DNA of 64,000 nt. Source: Paenibacillus sp. JCM 10914. Lineage in GTDB: Bacteria > Bacillota > Bacilli > Paenibacillales > Paenibacillaceae. Where the stretch lies: assembly GCF_001315105.1 (NCBI RefSeq), contig NZ_BAZR01000012.1:1-64000 (forward strand), in the 5' to 3' direction. The translations under genes and the position numbers were made by a program. Shown here in pieces: positions 59,847 through 64,000 of this stretch. Within the stretch, counting starts at the first letter, position 1, and every line of letters begins with the position of its first letter. The notes beneath the pieces were generated by a model. That model did no database searches. It had not been told where the DNA came from and was given only the letters and a program-made list of their open reading frames with translations.

Positions 59847-60596
59847 ATGGAATTGAAAATGATCATGTCAATGTTAAGGAAATGGCTATGGTTCGTACTT
59901 GGCTTCGTACTTGTATGCACGGCAGGCATGTGGTATTTCAGCAGCTATGTGCAGCAGCCGATCTATGAAGCATCCACTACCATGTTAGTCAATAAATCGA
60001 TAACGGATCATGACGGTAACTCTTCTCTGGACATTAATCAGATTAACTCGAACATCATGCTGATCAACTCATACAAGGTCATTCTCGGGTCAGCATCCGT
60101 TATTGATAAATTCGTCGAGAAGAACCCGCACTTGAGTGTCACTTCAGAAGAAATACGGGAACGGATTGATATTGTGACCCTGCAGAATTCACAGATTATC
60201 GTACTGAAAATCCAGGATCCCTCTTATGAACAAGCGATGCAGATCGTGAATGGCATTTCGGAAGTATTCAAGAGTGAGATTCCTAAAATTATGAAGGTTG
60301 ATAACATCTCCATCCTGGATTCCGCAAAGCCGCAGCATAATGTGCTGCCTGTCAGCCCAAGAATCTGGTTAAACGTTGCAGTTGCATTTGCTGCCTCCCT
60401 GTTGGTTGCGTTAGGCATCGTATTCGTCAAGGAATTGCTGGATGACACGATTAAGTCTGAGGATGATGTGGAGCGCTACCTGGAACTTACGCTCCTTGGA
60501 ACGGTAGGTAGAATCAAGAAGCGGGACTTGCGCTTACGCGCACGGTTGCGGTCACAGAAAAAGGCAGGTGAGAAATATGCTTCGGTCAGCAATTAA
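59847..60596 (+). CDS. Wzz/CapA-type chain-length and kinase-activator membrane protein
   Basis: 249 residues from the ATG at 59847 (ACGGGGG seven bases ahead). Membrane helices at about 14-33 (WFVLGFVLVCTAGMWYF) and about 175-196 (NVAVAFAASLLVALGIVFV) flank an extracytoplasmic part with YEASTTMLVNKS, NQINSNIMLINSYKVILGSA and SARPQHNV-type segment (SAKPQHNVLPVSPR). It belongs to the polysaccharide copolymerase family that sets polymer length and, in Gram-positives, activates the separate BY-kinase. The end overlaps the kinase start. Confidence 0.9.
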   Translation: MELKMIMSMLRKWLWFVLGFVLVCTAGMWYFSSYVQQPIYEASTTMLVNKSITDHDGNSSLDINQINSNIMLINSYKVILGSASVIDKFVEKNPHLSVTSEEIRERIDIVTLQNSQIIVLKIQDPSYEQAMQIVNGISEVFKSEIPKIMKVDNISILDSAKPQHNVLPVSPRIWLNVAVAFAASLLVALGIVFVKELLDDTIKSEDDVERYLELTLLGTVGRIKKRDLRLRARLRSQKKAGEKYASVSN

Positions 60597-61260
60597 ATCG
60601 AGACTGATTATGCATTTTAATCGTCGGTCCAGACTCTCTGAGGGATATCGGACGATTCGTACGAACATTAAGTTCGCGGAATGGAATCATAGGTTGCATG
60701 TGGTTGCTGTTACATCAACACAGGCTGGGGAAGGGAAGTCCACGACGGCTAGCAATTTGGCAACCGCCTACGCACAGGAAGGGAAGCGAGTGCTGCTGGT
60801 GGATGGTGATTTAAGGAAGCCGTCCTTACATGAGATCTTTGGCGTGAGCAATCGGATGGGATTATCCAATCTTCTTGCCAATCACTGTCTGGTGAAGGAT
60901 ACCGTTCTTAACACGATGGTGGATAACCTGTCTCTCATCACGGCAGGCCAGACACCGCCGAATCCTGCTGAATTGTTGTCTAGCGGCAGGCTCAGCGAAC
61001 TGATGGAGGAGTGGAAGGAATGCTACGACATGATTTTGATCGATACCTCGCCGGTAATGGCGGTCGCAGATGGCTTGATCATATCATCGCATTGTGACGG
61101 TGCCATTCTCGTCATCAGGGCCGGTAAGGTGAAGCGGGAATACATTCGCAAGTCAAAAGAGAAGCTGGAACAAGCTAGAGCCAATGTAATCGGCGTTGTG
61201 CTTAATAACAAACGAATATACAAGTCGGAGGCTCGATATTACAACTACTACGGTAGTTGA
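60577..61260 (+). CDS. CpsD/CapB-type bacterial tyrosine kinase
   Basis: 227 residues from the ATG at 60577 (AGGTGAGAAAT upstream; a GTG at 60568 adds three residues). EGYRTIRTNIKFAEWN is the N-terminal adaptor; Walker A TSTQAGEGKSTTASNLA, Walker A' VLLVDGDLRKPSL and Walker B MILIDTSPVMAVAD follow. The C-terminus is a Tyr cluster, ARYYNYYGS, target of autophosphorylation. Needs the membrane partner encoded just upstream. Controls export and length of the polymer. About 200 bp separate it from the dehydrogenase. Confidence 0.92.
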   Translation: MLRSAIKSRLIMHFNRRSRLSEGYRTIRTNIKFAEWNHRLHVVAVTSTQAGEGKSTTASNLATAYAQEGKRVLLVDGDLRKPSLHEIFGVSNRMGLSNLLANHCLVKDTVLNTMVDNLSLITAGQTPPNPAELLSSGRLSELMEEWKECYDMILIDTSPVMAVADGLIISSHCDGAILVIRAGKVKREYIRKSKEKLEQARANVIGVVLNNKRIYKSEARYYNYYGS

Positions 61261-61459
61261 ATGGCAGTCTTAAGGTAATGTCTATACGACCTATATCAGA
61301 GTAGACACTCGGTCATGCTGTGGGTATCTGATACCTTAGACGTACATCGTCAAGAGTGTGATGTGAGGTTGGGTTAGATGCCCAGCGTTATAAGGGGCTG
61401 TACTGATTCTCAAATCAGCGCGGCCCTATTCATTTTATGGAAGCAAGGAAGGGACCTCA

Positions 61460-62698
61460 ATGGTTAAGAAAGTATGTGTCTTGGGACTGGGCTATATTGG
61501 ATTGCCTACAGCCAGCTTGCTGGCCATCAAGGGCTTTGCGGTGCACGGGGTAGATATTAGCCAGCACACCGTAGATTTGATCAGTCAAGGGAAAGCCCAT
61601 ATTCATGAACCGGATCTTGATATTATGGTAAAGGCAGCGGTACAAAGCGGCCAATTAGCGGTATCAACCGAGCCGGTTGCCGCTGACGTTTTCGTACTGG
61701 CTGTACCCACGCCATTTCTGGAGGACCAGAAGCCTGATTTATCGTATGTTCATCAGGCGACGATGTCCATTATGCCATATCTGCAGCCAGGTAACATCGT
61801 AGTGCTGGAATCCACGAGTCCGGTTGGAACTACGGAGCGAATCGCCGGCTGGATTGCAGAGTCCAGACCGGATCTTGGTGTTACAGAGTCACTGCACAAT
61901 GAATGCGAGCGCGTATTTATCGCTCATTGCCCGGAGCGGGTGATGCCGGGTCAAATTCTGCGAGAGCTTGTGGAGAATGACCGAATAATTGGCGGAATCG
62001 ACAGTCCTTCTACCCAGAAAGCGGTGGAGTTCTATCAACAATTTGTTAGCGGTATGATTCTTGAGACAAATTCCAGGACAGCCGAGATAGCGAAGCTGGT
62101 GGAGAATTCATTCCGTGATGTTAATATTGCGTTTGCCAATGAACTCTCTCTCATCTGTGATCATCTGGGTATCAACGTTTGGGAAATGATACGACTCGCA
62201 AATCATCATCCGCGCGTGAATATATTGCAGCCGGGACCAGGCGTAGGCGGCCATTGCATCGCGGTCGATCCTTGGTTTCTCGTGGATGCGGCACCGGAAC
62301 AGACGAGATTGATTCATACGGCAAGGGTGGTCAACGATTATAAGCCGGGATACATCGTGGAACGAATCAAGCAGCGGGCCGAGCGGTTCAAGGACCCGGT
62401 CATTGCCTGTCTTGGACTGTCCTTCAAAGCGAATATCGATGACTTGCGTGAAAGCCCGTCCGTTAAGATTGCGGAGAATCTATCCAGATTAACGATTGGC
62501 ACCCTGCTTGTCGTAGAACCGCATATCCAATCGCTACCTGAATCGCTTCGTCAGGAGCATGTTCATCTTACAGAGCTGGAAGAGGCGATTCGCAGATCGG
62601 ATATCGTAGTGCTGCTCGTGAATCACGATATGTTCCAGCGCATTGACCGTAATTTATTGAAGGAAAAAATCGTGCTGGATACAAGGGGTTTCCTTTAA
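61460..62698 (+). CDS. wecC: UDP-N-acetyl-D-mannosamine dehydrogenase
   Basis: 412 residues, GGAAGGGACC before the ATG. Dinucleotide fold VLGLGYIGLPTASLLAIKG; AVPTPFLEDQKPDLSYV; STSPVGTTERIA; the active site GPGVGGHCIAVDPWF with its Cys; SFKANIDDLRESPSVKI for UDP binding. The length and VPTPF fit the WecC/UDP-ManNAc 6-dehydrogenase group better than UDP-glucose dehydrogenases. It makes UDP-ManNAcA, so the polymer probably contains an amino-sugar uronic acid. WecB is not in the window. Confidence 0.87.
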   Translation: MVKKVCVLGLGYIGLPTASLLAIKGFAVHGVDISQHTVDLISQGKAHIHEPDLDIMVKAAVQSGQLAVSTEPVAADVFVLAVPTPFLEDQKPDLSYVHQATMSIMPYLQPGNIVVLESTSPVGTTERIAGWIAESRPDLGVTESLHNECERVFIAHCPERVMPGQILRELVENDRIIGGIDSPSTQKAVEFYQQFVSGMILETNSRTAEIAKLVENSFRDVNIAFANELSLICDHLGINVWEMIRLANHHPRVNILQPGPGVGGHCIAVDPWFLVDAAPEQTRLIHTARVVNDYKPGYIVERIKQRAERFKDPVIACLGLSFKANIDDLRESPSVKIAENLSRLTIGTLLVVEPHIQSLPESLRQEHVHLTELEEAIRRSDIVVLLVNHDMFQRIDRNLLKEKIVLDTRGFL

Positions 62699-62734
62699 TT
62701 CGACTCGACGGAAATCCGCAGGGAGTGAAGCTTC

Positions 62735-64000
62735 GTGTCTTCGTTAATTACGAAATGGAAGAGATTGACTGCTATGCCTCTTCATACTGCCGGCAAGAAG
62801 GTTGCTGGGACAGCTATATCTTATACGGTTTATGAGCTCAAGCGCCTCCAGCTTCAGCGGCAGCCCGTGAAACTGGATGTTGAACAGTTTGCAGGGTTCC
62901 GCACGACCAGCAGTTACTATTTCGATCCGGTCAATCAAGATGTCTATAAGGAACAGTTGAGGCTATATGGAGTCGAGCAGCAGATCATGCAGGATGCGGA
63001 GGCGATCTGCCAACACCGCTTTAATCTGCTTGGTTCCGGCGATATTTTGCTTGGGGAGCCAATCAACTGGACTCAGGATTTCAAAACAGGACATCAATGG
63101 CCCCAACATTACTACAAAAGAATCAAGACGGTTAACCTCCGCGATGCAGCAGATGTGAAGGTACCGTGGGAGCTCTCGCGCTTTCAGCATGTATTCACAC
63201 TAGGCAAGGCATATTGGCTAAGTGGGGACGACAGATATCTACTCGAATTCCAGCGTCAGACGGATTCTTGGATTGTGCAGAATCCGGTAGAAATGTCGGT
63301 GAATTGGGCGTGCACGATGGATGTAGCTATCCGGGCTTTCAATTGGCTATCCGGAGCGTGGTTTTTCCGCAGAAGTTACAACCGCAATGAGCCGTTCTGG
63401 AATCGATTCAACGCATCACTGTATTTGCACGGTATCTTTATTATGAATAACTTGGAGAATCAAGGGGAGGTAACTGGGAATCACTATCTCAGTAATCTGG
63501 TTGGTCTGGTAGCGCTAGGTCTGTACTTCTCAAACTTTAGCTACAAAGGCGAGATTCGGCATTCGAGCACACCGGAGCAGTGGTTATCCTATGGGCTTCG
63601 TGAGCTTGAACGCGAAATGTTAGTTCAGGTGAACGAAGACGGCACCAACTATGAAGCGTCCACATCCTATCATCGTCTCGTGACAGAGATGCTGTTGCTT
63701 ATCACGATACTATGCGAGCGCAATGATATTACCTTCTCGCAGGAGTTCCGAAAGAAATTGGAGGCCATGTGCTGTTTCATCCGCGATATGGCAAAGCCGG
63801 ATGGTCTGACTCCTCTGGTTGGCGATGCTGACGACGGTCGGCTGCTGATTACGTCCCGTTACGGCTCTTGGGTCCGGAACGATTATCGGCATCTTCTGGC
63901 CGTGGCAGGGGAATGGTTCCAAAATGAGACTTTTCGTCAAGCGGCCGGCTTGTCCGATGCGGAGGATGCGTTGTGGATTACTGGAATCGCACCTTCTCCA
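62735..64000 (+). CDS. Heparinase II/III-family protein, C-terminus cut by window edge
   Basis: From a GTG at 62735 (AGGGAGTG eight bases ahead) the frame is open for 422 codons to the window end. N-terminal basic stretch KWKRLTAMPLHTAGKKVAGT; then HRFNLLGSGDILLGEPINWT, WPQHYYKRIKTVNL, DVKVPWELSRFQHVFTLGKA, NWACTMDVAIRAFNW, the GNHYLSNLVGLVALGLYF and NEDGTNYEASTSYHRLVTEM segments, all features of the alginate-lyase-like helical domain before the heparinase beta domain. Such proteins occur in capsule loci as polymer lyases or epimerase-like modifiers (compare the heparinase-like proteins of other exopolysaccharide operons). It follows wecC by 36 bases. Confidence 0.82.
   Translation, partial: MSSLITKWKRLTAMPLHTAGKKVAGTAISYTVYELKRLQLQRQPVKLDVEQFAGFRTTSSYYFDPVNQDVYKEQLRLYGVEQQIMQDAEAICQHRFNLLGSGDILLGEPINWTQDFKTGHQWPQHYYKRIKTVNLRDAADVKVPWELSRFQHVFTLGKAYWLSGDDRYLLEFQRQTDSWIVQNPVEMSVNWACTMDVAIRAFNWLSGAWFFRRSYNRNEPFWNRFNASLYLHGIFIMNNLENQGEVTGNHYLSNLVGLVALGLYFSNFSYKGEIRHSSTPEQWLSYGLRELEREMLVQVNEDGTNYEASTSYHRLVTEMLLLITILCERNDITFSQEFRKKLEAMCCFIRDMAKPDGLTPLVGDADDGRLLITSRYGSWVRNDYRHLLAVAGEWFQNETFRQAAGLSDAEDALWITGIAPSP

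Noticed and set aside
1..64000. CRISPR array, rRNA or tRNA genes
   Set aside because: No regularly spaced repeats and no recognisable tRNA or rRNA sequence on either strand.

Overview
The window looks like chromosomal DNA of a Paenibacillus-type endospore-forming Firmicute. The evidence is the B. subtilis-like gene set (ecsAB, the ykoE-ykoD-ykoC thiamine-precursor importer behind a TPP riboswitch, a YjcZ-type sporulation peptide, a UgtP-like glycosyltransferase, SleB-type hydrolase, YhgE/Pip protein, CpsB/Wzz/BY-kinase capsule module), strong GGAGG-type ribosome binding sites, and moderate GC. No rRNA, tRNA or CRISPR array was found.

Layout. 1-19 kb is ordinary core/accessory chromosome: a truncated nucleotidyltransferase; a multiply frameshifted purA-like gene divergent from a LysR regulator; a DEAD-box-type RNA helicase; ecsAB; a YjcZ peptide; an aminotransferase; a flavin/NimA-like protein divergent from a MocR regulator; an AraC regulator; an SDR; psd; the TPP-riboswitch ykoEDC operon; a LysE exporter with its AraC regulator; and an AviRa-like 23S rRNA methyltransferase. 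19.3-37.7 kb is a complete, headless, PBSX-type contractile phage tail locus (a probable R-type tailocin): ImmA/IrrE peptidase, XRE repressor, ArpU-type activator, tail terminator, sheath, tube, tail-assembly chaperone with a canonical -1 slippery site, short tape measure, LysM/hub/baseplate genes, two fibre cassettes, holin and endolysin. I see no capsid, portal, terminase or integrase. A beta-helix (pectate-lyase-like) spike cassette is inserted ahead of the sheath. 38-55 kb returns to the chromosome: dGTPase, LLM oxidoreductase, RNA/DNA methyltransferase, alkyltransferase-like protein, D-2-hydroxyacid dehydrogenase, ThpR, SleB-type hydrolase, UPF0173 hydrolase, MGDG-synthase-type glycosyltransferase, a TetR-YhgE/Pip pair sharing an operator, and gltB without gltD. 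55.5-64 kb is the 5' part of an exopolysaccharide/capsule locus: two paralogous XRE regulators, PilZ-like protein, sugar transferase, LCP protein, CpsB phosphatase, Wzz, BY-kinase, UDP-ManNAc-type dehydrogenase and a heparinase-like protein cut by the window end.

The most interesting signals are regulatory. Four copies of a 15-bp palindrome GATACA-N3-TGTATC lie as two pairs, one pair at each capsule-locus XRE gene. In both places one copy fills the gap between the -35 and -10 of a promoter firing into the opposite (capsule-side) gene. The two XRE proteins have nearly identical recognition helices, but one lacks everything beyond the HTH. The tailocin has its own TTGCCA/TGGCAA operators plus a near-consensus LexA-type box. 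The TetR-YhgE pair shares a second palindrome with identical 15-bp spacing.

Caution for every reader: at least a dozen coding frames are broken by single-base indels whose repair restores a normal family sequence (purA at least 4, gltB 3, helicase, NimA-like, AviRa-like, tail fibre, chaperone extension, endolysin, SleB and others). Most are one-base losses, several in G, C or T runs, which looks like an indel-prone read/assembly source rather than real gene decay. I give full spans across these indels and state where they lie.
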